From PALSA-1335 sp965231025 (lineage in GTDB: Bacteria; Patescibacteriota; Gracilibacteria; UBA1369), in NCBI GenBank assembly GCA_965231025.1, contig OZ246407.1:992001-1056000 (forward strand): DNA of 64,000 nucleotides, read 5' to 3'. A program made the translations under genes and the position numbers. Below, in pieces: positions 24,228 through 33,436 of this stretch (the first letter of the stretch is position 1; each line of letters starts with the position of its first letter). The notes under the pieces were generated by a model. The model did no database searches. It saw nothing but the letters and a program-made list of their open reading frames with translations, and was not told where the DNA came from.

Positions 24228-24834
24228 AGCAAAAACAAACAAAATCCTGGATTTTATCACCTTCTTCGCGATCTCCATATCCGGCGTGGTCATCGTCGCC
24301 ATTGGCACCCAGACTTTTCAAAGCCCCTGGGCCATTGCGTTGATGATCATTATCATCATCCCGACCATCATCGCCATGAGTTCCGGAGCGCCGTTTGTCC
24401 CCACCCCCATGGCCCGCGTCAAAAAAATGATCGCCCTGGCGAAAATCAAACCCGGGGAAAAAGTGTACGACATCGGCTGCGGCGACGGACGCATGGTATA
24501 CGTGGCCGCCAACGACTATGGCGCAAACGCCACGGGATACGAACTTTCCCCTCTGGTATACGGCCTCGCGAGACTCCGCAAATTTTTCTGGAGGTCAAAA
24601 GCTAAAATCCAGTTCACCGATTTCAGATATAAAAACCTCGGGGACGCCGACGTCATCGTCTGCTACCTGCTGCCCGAAAGCCTCGCAAGGCTCCAGCCAA
24701 AACTCGAAGCCGAACTCAAACAGGGGGCGCGCGTTGTTTCGTACGCGTTTCCGATAGGAACATGGGAAGTCACCCACCGCGAAGAACGCGACCCCGCCAA
24801 CAATCTGGCCCCGATCTGGATGTACAAAAGATAG
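24217..24834 (+). CDS. Membrane-anchored SAM methyltransferase, aKMT4/Dot1-like (copy 2)
   Basis: 205 residues. Two N-terminal transmembrane helices (about 11-31 and 37-56) lead to APFVPTPMARVKKMIALAKI and VYDIGCGDGRMVYVAA (SAM motif I), then GYELSP and VIVCYLLPESLARL. The C-terminal GARVVSYAFPIGTWEV matches the end of aKMT4-type methyltransferases. It is paralogous to the preceding gene, has one more helix, and starts 11 nt inside it, so both are made from one transcript. Possible targets are membrane or envelope proteins; nothing in the sequence decides this. Confidence 0.75.
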   Translation: MKSKAKTNKILDFITFFAISISGVVIVAIGTQTFQSPWAIALMIIIIIPTIIAMSSGAPFVPTPMARVKKMIALAKIKPGEKVYDIGCGDGRMVYVAANDYGANATGYELSPLVYGLARLRKFFWRSKAKIQFTDFRYKNLGDADVIVCYLLPESLARLQPKLEAELKQGARVVSYAFPIGTWEVTHREERDPANNLAPIWMYKR

Positions 24835-24835
24835 T

Positions 24836-26218
24836 TTAAAACTGCAGGGCCGCCAGAGGAAGCCGCGCGAAAAAATCTACAAGGACCAGCATCACGGTAA
24901 CCAGGACATAGGCCCCGTAACTCAGGAGCTGGCCTATTGGAAATAGTAAAAAAGAGACCGCCAGCCCCGCAAAACTGAAAAGCATGATCCAGGGCACGAG
25001 CGGCAGCACAAAAATGTTGGCCACGGGGGCAATGACGGAAAACCTCCCGAATTGGTAAAAAAGCAGCGGAGTGGTAAAAACCTGGGCGGCCAGGGTGACG
25101 TAAAAACCTTCCCGCATGAACGAAGGAATTTTTGAAAGCCACCTGAAACCCGGCCTCACAGTGAGTTTCGCCTCAAACGCCTCAATTTTTGGCATAAATA
25201 AAAGAATCCCGAGAGTGGAAAGAAAAGAAAGCTGAAAAGAAAGGTCCACGAGGATCATCCGGGGACTGAACAAAACCATGATCACCCCGCTCACGAGTAA
25301 AAGATGAAGACCGCTCCCCTTACGACCCACCATCTGGGCGACAAGCGTGATACACCCCATCCAGGCCGCGCGGAGGACGCTGGCCGAAAACCCGGTGAAC
25401 GCCACAAGGCCCAGAACTCCGCAAAACATTCCCGCATACCTCCGGCGCCGCGCGGCCCCCTGAAAAAGATATCCGAACACGGTGATCATCATCGAGACGT
25501 TGTAGCCCGAAATCGCCAGCACGTGGGTAAGTCCCGCCGTATTGAAATCGTCCAAAATATCCGCCGGAATTGCACGGCGGGCCCCGACCAGAATCCCGGC
25601 CGCAAGGCTCGCCTGCGGCTCCGCATACAACTCGTTCACCCTTGAAAGCACCACGGATTTAAGGGAAAACACAGTCCTCCAGAACCCGCGCCGCGCCTGA
25701 CCCAAAATTCCAAAAATCCCGCCGGAAGGCTGTATTCCCCCCTCCCCGATGCCTAAGGAAACCTCCTTGACGACCGGCCGAGTGCAAAACGAAAAAATAT
25801 CGTCCTTCGCAAGCAGCGCCGCGTACGAAAACTTTTCAAACACCGGCGGAGTCTGGAGCCTGCAGCTGATATCAAGAAAACCCCCATACGAACGCTCAGG
25901 ATAGCGGTCTGCTTTGACCATGACCTTCCCCGACGCCTCTGCCATCTCCGGGGCCACCGTCATCCCTGCCACCCCTCCGGTCTTCAAGCCGGGAACATAC
26001 ATCTGACGTGCCTCAACGACCAGATTCTGTCCATCACTGCGTAAATCCGGCTCACCGACGACCTCAGCGATGAAACGAATATTTTGATCCAGATCCCGGT
26101 AATAAGATATATTTTCCGGCAAAAAAGAAGACGGCCGCAGCCACGTCTGCAAGAAGATATCCAGCGCCAGAACCGCGATACAGCCGATCTTCACTTTGAA
26201 TGAAACAGTATTTTTCAT
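24836..26218 (-). CDS. comEC: ComEC/Rec2-type DNA uptake channel without the metallo-beta-lactamase domain
   Basis: 460 residues from the ATG at 26218. Forms the inner-membrane channel for single-stranded DNA in natural transformation. Order: two N-terminal helices are reduced to one (about 6-24); the DUF4131/OB-like domain follows (about 30-190, FIAEVVGEPDLRSDGQNLVVEA); then the competence domain with GILVGARRAIPADILDDFNTAGLTHVLAISGYNVSMM (quoted in part: LTHVLAISGYNVSMM) and about eight helices. The nuclease-like metallo-beta-lactamase C-terminal domain of longer ComEC proteins (about 750 residues) is missing. Many candidate-phyla bacteria encode such short forms. It converges on the methyltransferase gene and starts opposite a TrmB regulator. 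Confidence 0.88.
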   Translation of the reverse strand: MKNTVSFKVKIGCIAVLALDIFLQTWLRPSSFLPENISYYRDLDQNIRFIAEVVGEPDLRSDGQNLVVEARQMYVPGLKTGGVAGMTVAPEMAEASGKVMVKADRYPERSYGGFLDISCRLQTPPVFEKFSYAALLAKDDIFSFCTRPVVKEVSLGIGEGGIQPSGGIFGILGQARRGFWRTVFSLKSVVLSRVNELYAEPQASLAAGILVGARRAIPADILDDFNTAGLTHVLAISGYNVSMMITVFGYLFQGAARRRRYAGMFCGVLGLVAFTGFSASVLRAAWMGCITLVAQMVGRKGSGLHLLLVSGVIMVLFSPRMILVDLSFQLSFLSTLGILLFMPKIEAFEAKLTVRPGFRWLSKIPSFMREGFYVTLAAQVFTTPLLFYQFGRFSVIAPVANIFVLPLVPWIMLFSFAGLAVSFLLFPIGQLLSYGAYVLVTVMLVLVDFFARLPLAALQF

Positions 26219-26280
26219 TCCACCATCTTGAACCCGGAAAATGACGAATTGATGAAAAGAGGTTAAAATTACAATAAAAT

Positions 26281-26309
26281 TTGACTGTGTCAAAAAATCG
26301 TCCTATATT
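26281..26309 (+). promoter_or_regulatory. Promoter of the second TrmB gene with a shared palindromic -35 region
   Basis: TTGACT (26281-26286), 17 nt, TATATT (26304-26309), ending 36 nt before the ATG at 26345. The -35 lies in the palindrome TTGAC-TGT-GTCAA (26281-26293), so the opposite strand also reads TTGACA, followed 16 nt later by TAATTT towards comEC. Confidence 0.7.
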
Positions 26310-26344
26310 AGAGGCTTTCAAAGACCCATTCACCAACCGCACGT

Positions 26345-27193
26345 ATGGACAAGCTTATTCAAACACTGAAAGGCGTCGGCCTTCAGGATAAAGAAGCAAA
26401 AACATACCTTTCCCTTCTGAGACTCGGACCTCAACCGGTGAGTGTCACAGCGAAAAAAAACGGACTGAACCGTTCAAGCTGTTACGCAATCCTGGAACGT
26501 CTTCTCCAAAAGGGATTCGTGGAAAAAGTGATCCAGGAAAACAACACGTCGTTTCAGGCCGTCGAACCGATCTACGTTCTGGACCAGCTCAAGACCAAGC
26601 AATATGAACTGGAATCCAACATAGAGAATCTGGGATTGGCCCTGAAAGACTTCGACCAGCTCAAGGGCGGATACGAAGTGAAGCCGAAAGTCGTCTTCTT
26701 CCAGGACGAAACCGGACTCCAGAACGTACTCGAAAACACTTTCAGTTCTTCCGAGCCGCTGCGCTGCTATGCCGCCCTGGACGAACTCTCATCGATGCTC
26801 CCCAAGTACATGCCGCTCTATTATCAGAAACGTGTAAAACAGGGACTCAGGGTCCGCGCGATGTATCCCGCCACCGAAAAAAGCTACCTTCACAAAAAAA
26901 GGGACAAGAATGAACTGCGCGAAAGCCGGCTCATCCCCAAGGAATTCAACTTTCACCTCGATATCATGATCTACGACCACAAAGTGGTCATCACCTCCCT
27001 CAAGGAAAAATTCGGAGTGCTTATTGAAAGCAAACAGATGGCCGAAGCGCAAAAGCATATCTTCGACCTTATCTGGAAATCGACGGAAGAATATGACAAA
27101 ACAATTACTGAACACTTTGAAAAAGAGTTCCGGGAAAGGTTCCTCGAACTTCAAAAATTCCACAACCGGAAAGAATCAAAACGCACAAAATGA
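26345..27193 (+). CDS. TrmB-family transcriptional regulator
   Basis: 282 residues. The N-terminal winged helix (GVGLQDKEAKTYLSLLRLG, then SSCYAILERLLQKGFVEKV) is TrmB-like, with a coiled coil at about 75-100. The C-terminal effector domain is of the same type as in the regulator at 19509 (VVFFQDETGLQNVLENTF, FNFHLDIMIYDHKVVITSL, FGVLIESKQMAEAQKHIFDLIW). The tail is strongly basic. It faces comEC across a 126-nt region with overlapping promoters, so control of comEC and of itself is possible. A strong terminator follows. The ligand is unknown. Confidence 0.85.
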   Translation: MDKLIQTLKGVGLQDKEAKTYLSLLRLGPQPVSVTAKKNGLNRSSCYAILERLLQKGFVEKVIQENNTSFQAVEPIYVLDQLKTKQYELESNIENLGLALKDFDQLKGGYEVKPKVVFFQDETGLQNVLENTFSSSEPLRCYAALDELSSMLPKYMPLYYQKRVKQGLRVRAMYPATEKSYLHKKRDKNELRESRLIPKEFNFHLDIMIYDHKVVITSLKEKFGVLIESKQMAEAQKHIFDLIWKSTEEYDKTITEHFEKEFRERFLELQKFHNRKESKRTK

Positions 27194-27203
27194 AATGAAC
27201 TAC

Positions 27204-27229
27204 AAAGGGCCCCGCAAGCGGGGCCCTTT
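27204..27229. terminator. Strong bidirectional terminator between convergent genes
   Basis: AAAGGGCCCCGC and GCGGGGCCCTTT form a nearly perfect 12-bp palindrome with A and T flanks. It serves trmB on plus and the lipoprotein gene (stop 27253) on minus. Confidence 0.9.
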
Positions 27230-27252
27230 GTTTCATTACCTGAGAAAATCTG

Positions 27253-28296
27253 TTACTCGCTGACCGGTACAGCATCAAACGAACCTGCGTCGAGAGTACT
27301 GCCGTCAAGACTCAGACTGGCATCAGCCCCGCTGAGATCAGCCGGAGCAACCCCGCCCAGCAATGCGCCCATAATCTCCTGGATTGGGAACTCTTCTGCA
27401 CCTGTCGGAGCCGTAACGGAAACAGGCTTATTGAAGTTCCACAGACTGAGTTTGACCGTGACGGTGCCGCTTGGTTCATCCGTAGCGCCAACGAGTTTAA
27501 CGTCACCGGAAACCTGGTTCAGAATTTCACCATCCTTGGTAACCCAGACATTCCCGACGAAATCAAACTTCTTCATGGCCGCCTGCATATCGGCCTTATC
27601 GGTCTCGGACATCTCCTGACCCTGTTCCGCTGCCGCCTTTAAGGCGAAAGCCGCAAACGCGTCCTTATCGAGTTCGGCGGAGTAATGATAACTCTGCGCG
27701 CCCTTCACGTCTTCCATCGCGACAAACTTGATGTTCTTGAAGAACTGTGTGCCTTCAAACAACTCCCTCATTCTTTTCTGTTCCGGAGTCATAGCCTCCT
27801 GGCTGCCTCCTTCCGGAATCGAGGAAGTGATTTCATCCAAAGCCTCCGGTGGGATCGGGAGCATCCACCACTTGCCGACGTACAGATCAACAAACTCCTT
27901 TGGAACCTCGCCGCCGCTGGAAGTAAGTTTTGCGAGAGTAAAATACACGGCTTCCTTATTCAAACGGATCTCTGCCGAACCCGATGCGGTCTGCTCATCG
28001 GCATTGCCCGAACCTTCAAACTTGAGATTGATTTTTGGATCCTTGTTATCCTTCAGATCGGCCGAACCGCCAAGAGACAGATTGAACTTCACACTTTCAG
28101 GTTTCTCACCCTGCGGACCCTTCAAATCCCCTTTGACGGAAAGGTCAAACTCATGAGAAGTCACCGCAACCAGATTTTTCATACCCGCTTTCACAACCTC
28201 TTCTGGAGCCCTTTGTGGTACCTGCTGACATCCGGAAAAAACCAGCGCCGCAGTCAAAGCGATCACCCCACCGCTAACGAGAGACTTTCTTTGCAT
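27253..28296 (-). CDS. Lipoprotein with LppX/LprG-like beta domain
   Basis: 347 residues. The signal peptide ends in a lipobox LVFSGC (Cys23 lipidated), so the protein is anchored on the outer face of the membrane. The mature part alternates strands of the type EFDLSVKGDLKG and KFNLSLGGSADL, with helices carrying WWMLPIP, and a long acidic C-terminus. This recalls LppX/LprG-like or DUF6612-type lipoproteins that bind lipids in a beta half-barrel, a family assignment I hold loosely. Only the lipobox Cys is present. Monocistronic, bounded by the terminator at 27204-27229. Confidence 0.7.
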   Translation of the reverse strand: MQRKSLVSGGVIALTAALVFSGCQQVPQRAPEEVVKAGMKNLVAVTSHEFDLSVKGDLKGPQGEKPESVKFNLSLGGSADLKDNKDPKINLKFEGSGNADEQTASGSAEIRLNKEAVYFTLAKLTSSGGEVPKEFVDLYVGKWWMLPIPPEALDEITSSIPEGGSQEAMTPEQKRMRELFEGTQFFKNIKFVAMEDVKGAQSYHYSAELDKDAFAAFALKAAAEQGQEMSETDKADMQAAMKKFDFVGNVWVTKDGEILNQVSGDVKLVGATDEPSGTVTVKLSLWNFNKPVSVTAPTGAEEFPIQEIMGALLGGVAPADLSGADASLSLDGSTLDAGSFDAVPVSE

Positions 28297-28425
28297 AAAG
28301 TGCGATAAAAAATAATAAAGATTTCCCAGCCATAATAGTGTCTCCGCCCAAGACTGTAAATTGACTAATATAAAGGTATATTTTGTAATTTAGAGATCGG
28401 GTATGTATGAAAACAAAATGTGCCC

Positions 28426-28431
28426 TATAAT
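28426..28431 (+). promoter_or_regulatory. Consensus -10 box upstream of the SLH-CAP gene
   Basis: TATAAT 51 nt before the ATG at 28482. The -35 region (ATGTAT at 28403-28408, 17-nt spacing) is poor. The 185-nt gap from the lipoprotein start holds nothing else I recognise. Confidence 0.45.
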
Positions 28432-28481
28432 AGTTGAAAAGATACCGTAACGTCATCATTCCCATTACCAAACAACCCTCC

Positions 28482-31019
28482 ATGAAAAATATTCCTCGCC
28501 GTTCACGGCAAACGGGCACACGTCTCACCAGCGCTCTCATTCTGACGATGTTGTTTTTCTCGGCGCTTCCCACGGCATTCGCCCAAAGCTTCTCGGACGT
28601 TTCAAGCATCAACCGCAACGGAACGGCCATTGAATTTCTCGCGAAATACAACATTATCAGCGGCTACCCCGACGGAACGTTCCAGCCGGACAAACCGGTA
28701 TCACGCGTGGAATTTTTAAAACTGGCCCTCCTCAGCTCACAGGTCGAACTCGACGTGAACACACCCAGCGGATTTAAGGACGTGGACGAAAACGCCTGGT
28801 ACGCGCCATACCTGCGGAAAGCAAAAAAAGAGGGCTGGGTTCAGGGATACGCCGACAACACGTTCAAACCCACGCAAAACGTCAATAAAGTTGAAGGACT
28901 CAAAATGATCGCGGAAATCCAGGGGTGGCAGATTCCTTCGGTATACGAACTCCCCTTCAAAGACACCGCCGTCACCGAATGGTACACGCCATTCGTCGCG
29001 TACGGAAAATGGCACAACTTCCTGGAAGAAACGGGAAGCTACTTCATTCCGTCAGCAAGCCTCTCACGCGCAAAAACCAGCGAAATCCTGTTCCGCGCGC
29101 TCGTGACAAAAGTCACCTCAAGCACAAACTACAGCCCGGAACTGATCGCCAAAGTTCCGGCTGACTTGCCGGTTTTTACGACCACCACCACAAACACCAC
29201 GCCCGCGACGACCACCGTCACCCCGGTAAACTTCACGCCGGTGAGTTACAAAACCGAGCCCAAAACCTATTTCGACAACATCACCCTGGATGAAGATTTC
29301 CCGAATACGTTCTACGCGAACGAGTTCTATACGTTCCAGGGAAAAATCAACAGCGGAACCTACGACAACGCGTTCGTTTTTGTAAGAAACGACATCGATG
29401 AAACGTTCGAAAACACTTCCGATACGATCAGTAACGGAACGTTCACCATCCCCGTGATGTTCAGGACACCCGGCAACTACAAACTCGGCGTCGTTCCCGG
29501 AAACGTGGGGCAAAGCAAGTATGTGGAGATCTCCGTACTGGCGAGCCTCCCCGCGGCGGCAACGGGAGGATCATCCACCGTCCCCACGAACGCCAAGATC
29601 CAGTATTCCAACCAGAAAACCACGTTCAGCTGGAACAACGGAACCGACAACCTCGCAAAAGTAACCGTCTCCCAGGGAAGCCTCACCAAATCTTTCTTCA
29701 CGCGCCAGAACACGAAAAAATTCGACGTGATCTACGAAGATTTCCAGAATTTCAAACCGGGCCAGATCTCCTACAAAATCGAAAGCGCAAAAGCCAGTCA
29801 GGTAAAACCGTTAAGCATCGACACCCCGTGGGTGAGCGGTTCATCGCAAACCTTCACGGCGACCGAACACACCTTCAGTGAAATCCACAAAGACCAAATC
29901 ACCTATGGCACCCTTCCGGAAACGATGTCCTCACCCGGAAATATCGCCCTTTCCGGAAAAGTGCTCACCAATGTCGCCAAAGAAGCTTCGGTAATCAGGC
30001 CCGACGGAAAAGTAGACACCGTTACCCTGCAAACATCATCCCCCACCCTGAATATCCTCGGAATGACGGTCATATCGTCCGGAGGAAACTACAGTTTCAG
30101 TTATAACGCTGCGACCACCGGAAGATACATCGTGGAAATAAACGGCGAAGACGGACTGGCAGTCATCAACAGCCCCGTATACATCGGAATCGGAATTCCC
30201 CTGATTCCCGATTTTTTCGATCTTGAAAACGCCTCGCTTCCCGACGGAAACGTCAGCAACAACATCCTCATCAGCAACCTGTTCAAACTCATCAACCAGG
30301 AACGGACGAAATACGGAGTCGGACAAATCACCGCGGACGCGGCACTCAACCAGCTCGCCCAAAAACACTCCGACGACATGAATGCGCGCGACTTCTTCGG
30401 ACACATGAACCCGGACGGCAAAAGCCCCGACGACCGCAGACTGGCATTGGGAATAAGCACCGAAGTCGGAGAAAACCTGGCCAAGGCCCCAAACCTGCTC
30501 TATGCCCACAACGGCCTCATGCGCAGTGCCATCCACCGCAGCAACATCCTCAACTCAGACTGGACAAGACTGGGGATCGGCATCACCAAAACGGGCGACG
30601 GATACCTGCTGGTGGTGGAAGAGTTTTCCACGGACGTCCTCGACGCCGCAAAGCTGAGTTCAATGAAAAGCGCTATGTATACCGAAATAAACCAGAAACG
30701 CCAGAACAGCGGGGTTGTTGCGGCCGGAAAAGACACCACCCTGGAAAACGTCGCCGAGAACTGGAGTATTGCCATGGCAACCAAAAAATTCTTCGACTTT
30801 GTCGCTCCGGACGGATCATCCCTCTCGGCAAACGTCCAGAAGGCCATACCCAGCCGGTCGGTACAGATGTACATTCTGGAATCCACCAGCCAGAGCCAGC
30901 TCCTCAGCCAGATGTACGCCTCGACCCAGGTGCTGTCCGGCAGCTGGAAAACCATCGGAATCGGCCTCCAGACGGACGACAAAGGGATGCTGAAGCTTAC
31001 TTTGCTGCTCTCGACGTAA
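28482..31019 (+). CDS. S-layer-homology surface protein with two CAP (SCP/PR1) domains
   Basis: 845 residues from the ATG at 28482. A signal peptide (cleaved after AFA, about residue 35) is followed by three SLH repeats (about 36-205) with signatures GYPDGTFQPDKPVSR, GYADNTFKPTQNVNK and FIPSASLSRA. A Thr-rich linker comes next, then about 350 residues of beta domains. CAP domain 1 follows (about 605-725: INQERTKYGVG, HSDDMNARDFFGHMNP, GENLAKAP, AIHRSNILNSDW) with the His/Glu cluster intact. A second, degenerate CAP (about 730-845) has lost the His residues. SLH repeats bind secondary wall polysaccharide, so the protein is anchored to the cell surface; the role of the CAP domains is unknown. 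Confidence 0.88.
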   Translation: MKNIPRRSRQTGTRLTSALILTMLFFSALPTAFAQSFSDVSSINRNGTAIEFLAKYNIISGYPDGTFQPDKPVSRVEFLKLALLSSQVELDVNTPSGFKDVDENAWYAPYLRKAKKEGWVQGYADNTFKPTQNVNKVEGLKMIAEIQGWQIPSVYELPFKDTAVTEWYTPFVAYGKWHNFLEETGSYFIPSASLSRAKTSEILFRALVTKVTSSTNYSPELIAKVPADLPVFTTTTTNTTPATTTVTPVNFTPVSYKTEPKTYFDNITLDEDFPNTFYANEFYTFQGKINSGTYDNAFVFVRNDIDETFENTSDTISNGTFTIPVMFRTPGNYKLGVVPGNVGQSKYVEISVLASLPAAATGGSSTVPTNAKIQYSNQKTTFSWNNGTDNLAKVTVSQGSLTKSFFTRQNTKKFDVIYEDFQNFKPGQISYKIESAKASQVKPLSIDTPWVSGSSQTFTATEHTFSEIHKDQITYGTLPETMSSPGNIALSGKVLTNVAKEASVIRPDGKVDTVTLQTSSPTLNILGMTVISSGGNYSFSYNAATTGRYIVEINGEDGLAVINSPVYIGIGIPLIPDFFDLENASLPDGNVSNNILISNLFKLINQERTKYGVGQITADAALNQLAQKHSDDMNARDFFGHMNPDGKSPDDRRLALGISTEVGENLAKAPNLLYAHNGLMRSAIHRSNILNSDWTRLGIGITKTGDGYLLVVEEFSTDVLDAAKLSSMKSAMYTEINQKRQNSGVVAAGKDTTLENVAENWSIAMATKKFFDFVAPDGSSLSANVQKAIPSRSVQMYILESTSQSQLLSQMYASTQVLSGSWKTIGIGLQTDDKGMLKLTLLLST

Positions 31020-31131
31020 AACCGGAAAAATCAACTATTTTTTCCCAAAAAAACGTCTACAATAGTGGCGGCGCCTGGAAAGCCGGGTGAATATTCCAGC
31101 TCGTCACTTTTCTGTATTTTTTTCTGATGCC

Positions 31132-32544
31132 ATGGACCTCAAAAGTAAAAAAATCTCCTCTTCAAAAGAAAAAGCCCAGCTCATCACCGTCGGAATCGGA
31201 ATTGTCGTACTCTGCATCCTGATCTTCGGAATTTTCGGACTCATCAAGAGCCTGGATTTTTCAGGTATTATTTTCTCCTTCGGCAAAAGCCTGCGCACCG
31301 ACGCCAACGGCCACACCAACATTCTTCTGGCCGGAATCGGCGGAGAGGGGCATGACGGCGGACTGCTGACCGACACCATCATCGTCGCCAGCATCGATTA
31401 CAACAAAAAACTCGTATCCATGCTTTCCATTCCGCGCGACCTCTACGTCAAAAGCGAAAAACTGAAAACCGGGGAACGCATCAATCAGGTGTACGCCGTC
31501 GTTAAAAACAGCGTGAACTCCAAAGCCGGCATGGAAGCACTCAAAGAAATTGCCAGCGGCATAGCAGGGGTTCCGATCGATTACTACGCCAAAGTGGACT
31601 TCGAGGGATTTGAAAAGATCGTCGACAGCCTCGGAGGCATCGACATCATGGTGGAAAAAGACATCTATGACCCATACTATCCGCTTGGGGAAACCGTCCA
31701 GTACCAGACCTTTTCCATCAAAGCCGGTCCCCAGCATCTTGACGGGGCGACCGCGCTCAAATACGCCCGCACCCGCAAGGGAACGAACAGCGGAGGAGAC
31801 TTCGGCCGCGCCCGGCGCCAGCAGGAAATCATCAATGCCATCAAAGAAAAAGCGCTGAGCATGAACGTGCTCACCGATCCGGGAAAAATCCAGTCCCTCT
31901 ATAACTCGCTCCAGGACAGCATCGAAACCAACTTCACCGTCGACGAAATCATCGAACTCGCCAGGGTCGCCAAGGACTTCGGCAAGGAAAGCATGCTTTC
32001 TACCGTATTAAGCGTGGATCCCGACGAATGTGGAGGGTTCCTCTACTTCCCCGCCCGGGAATATTTTGCCGACGCGTCCGTCGAACTCCCAGCCGGAAAA
32101 AATTACGACAGCATTCATGAAATGACCGATTTGATCTTCAACTACCCGGATGTCATCAAAGCGCGGACTCCCATTCAGGTGCGCAACGGAACAAAAAAGG
32201 AAGGGATCGCGAGCGAAGTCGGGGAATATTTGTACCGGGACTGTTTCAATGTCACGCGGGTTGCCAACGCGGAAGCCAAAGATGTCACCGCCACCGCCAT
32301 ATACTACCTTCCGGGTCCCAAAGGTGAAAAACCTGCCGTCGTCGACGTACTGACCAAAATCATGCCATACCCCCAGGTGGCCGGCATCCCCCCCAAATAT
32401 CTTGAAACCGAAAAGGACGCCGGGACGGAAGTAGTCATCGAGATCGGTGCGGACTATCTTCAGAACAGGCTGAAAGATCCTTTCTCGGTTCTTCCGTATC
32501 TCACGGCGCCAAAACCCGTGACCCAACAGGGAACCCAGCAATAA
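31132..32544 (+). CDS. LytR-CpsA-Psr (LCP) family wall-polymer ligase
   Basis: 470 residues from the ATG at 31132. One N-terminal transmembrane helix (about 16-38) precedes the LCP domain (about 60-270). That domain has TDTIIVASIDYNKKLVSMLSIPRDLYV (quoted in part: MLSIPRDLYV), VDFEGFEKIVDSLGGIDI, LDGATALKYARTRK and DFGRARRQQEII; the Arg and Asp residues that bind polyprenyl pyrophosphate are kept. A C-terminal LytR_C domain (about 345-450) follows. LCP enzymes move undecaprenyl-linked polymers onto peptidoglycan, which fits the SLH proteins needing such a polymer. It is first of a tight three-gene envelope operon. A TACAAT box at 31058 may be its promoter. Confidence 0.93.
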   Translation: MDLKSKKISSSKEKAQLITVGIGIVVLCILIFGIFGLIKSLDFSGIIFSFGKSLRTDANGHTNILLAGIGGEGHDGGLLTDTIIVASIDYNKKLVSMLSIPRDLYVKSEKLKTGERINQVYAVVKNSVNSKAGMEALKEIASGIAGVPIDYYAKVDFEGFEKIVDSLGGIDIMVEKDIYDPYYPLGETVQYQTFSIKAGPQHLDGATALKYARTRKGTNSGGDFGRARRQQEIINAIKEKALSMNVLTDPGKIQSLYNSLQDSIETNFTVDEIIELARVAKDFGKESMLSTVLSVDPDECGGFLYFPAREYFADASVELPAGKNYDSIHEMTDLIFNYPDVIKARTPIQVRNGTKKEGIASEVGEYLYRDCFNVTRVANAEAKDVTATAIYYLPGPKGEKPAVVDVLTKIMPYPQVAGIPPKYLETEKDAGTEVVIEIGADYLQNRLKDPFSVLPYLTAPKPVTQQGTQQ

Positions 32545-32552
32545 CACACCGC

Positions 32553-33434
32553 ATGATCACTTCACTCATCAGCCTTTACGCATCCACCCAACTCTTCGGA
32601 GCGGAACTCCCCGGGGACAGGATGAACACCTTTAACAGCAGTACGCTGCTGGAGGCGACGGCCATACCAAAAGAAGATCCCCTCAATATCGCCCCGATCC
32701 TCAAGGCAAAATCCGTTCTCGCCGTGGATCTGAACAACGGCATGGTTTTGTATGAACAGAACGGATACGACCGCCGCGCCATCGCGAGCATCACCAAACT
32801 GATGACCACGACCATCATCCTGGAAGAAAACAAACTCGGCGACGTCGTAACCGTATCCAAAGCCGCGTCGCAGGTGGAGGGGTCCAAAGCCTGGCTGGCT
32901 CCGGGTGAAAAAATCTCCGTCGAAAACCTGTTGTACTCTGCGCTCATCCATTCGGCCAACGACGCGGCGTACGCTCTCGCCGAATACAACAGCAACGGCG
33001 AAATCGCGAACTTCGTCGCCAAAATGAACCAGAAAGCGCAGGAACTGGGACTTCGCGACACCCACTTCACGAACCCCGTCGGACTCGATGAACCGGAAAA
33101 CTACTCCAGCGCCTACGACCTTGCCATTCTCGGTCGCTACGCCTATGGCAAAAGTTTCATACGCCGGGCCACCGTCATCAAGGAAATGGAAGTCAGCTCC
33201 ACCAACGGCAAATTCACCCACAAACTCAAAAGCACCAACGATCTTCTCGGCAGCTACCTCAAAGTGCTCGGACTCAAAACCGGGACGACGGACCTCGCGG
33301 GGCAGTGCCTCATCGCGATCATTGAAAACGGAAGCGGAGACGACATTCTCACGGTGGTCTTGGACAGCCCGTCGCGCTATAGTGAAACCAAACTCCTGGC
33401 CGACTGGGTTTTCCGAACATTTAACTGGTCCTGA
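32553..33434 (+). CDS. D-alanyl-D-alanine carboxypeptidase (peptidase S11, PBP5-like)
   Basis: 293 residues. Trims the terminal D-Ala of peptidoglycan stem peptides. Catalytic motifs: SITK (Ser79, Lys82) within RRAIASITKLMT, SAN in ALIHSANDAAYALAEY, and KTGTT in LKVLGLKTGTTDLAG. The N-terminus is weakly hydrophobic, and no clear C-terminal amphipathic anchor is seen. The gene lies 8 nt after the LCP gene and 2 nt before mraY, so wall synthesis, remodelling and polymer attachment are co-transcribed. Confidence 0.93.
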   Translation: MITSLISLYASTQLFGAELPGDRMNTFNSSTLLEATAIPKEDPLNIAPILKAKSVLAVDLNNGMVLYEQNGYDRRAIASITKLMTTTIILEENKLGDVVTVSKAASQVEGSKAWLAPGEKISVENLLYSALIHSANDAAYALAEYNSNGEIANFVAKMNQKAQELGLRDTHFTNPVGLDEPENYSSAYDLAILGRYAYGKSFIRRATVIKEMEVSSTNGKFTHKLKSTNDLLGSYLKVLGLKTGTTDLAGQCLIAIIENGSGDDILTVVLDSPSRYSETKLLADWVFRTFNWS

Positions 33435-33436
33435 TT

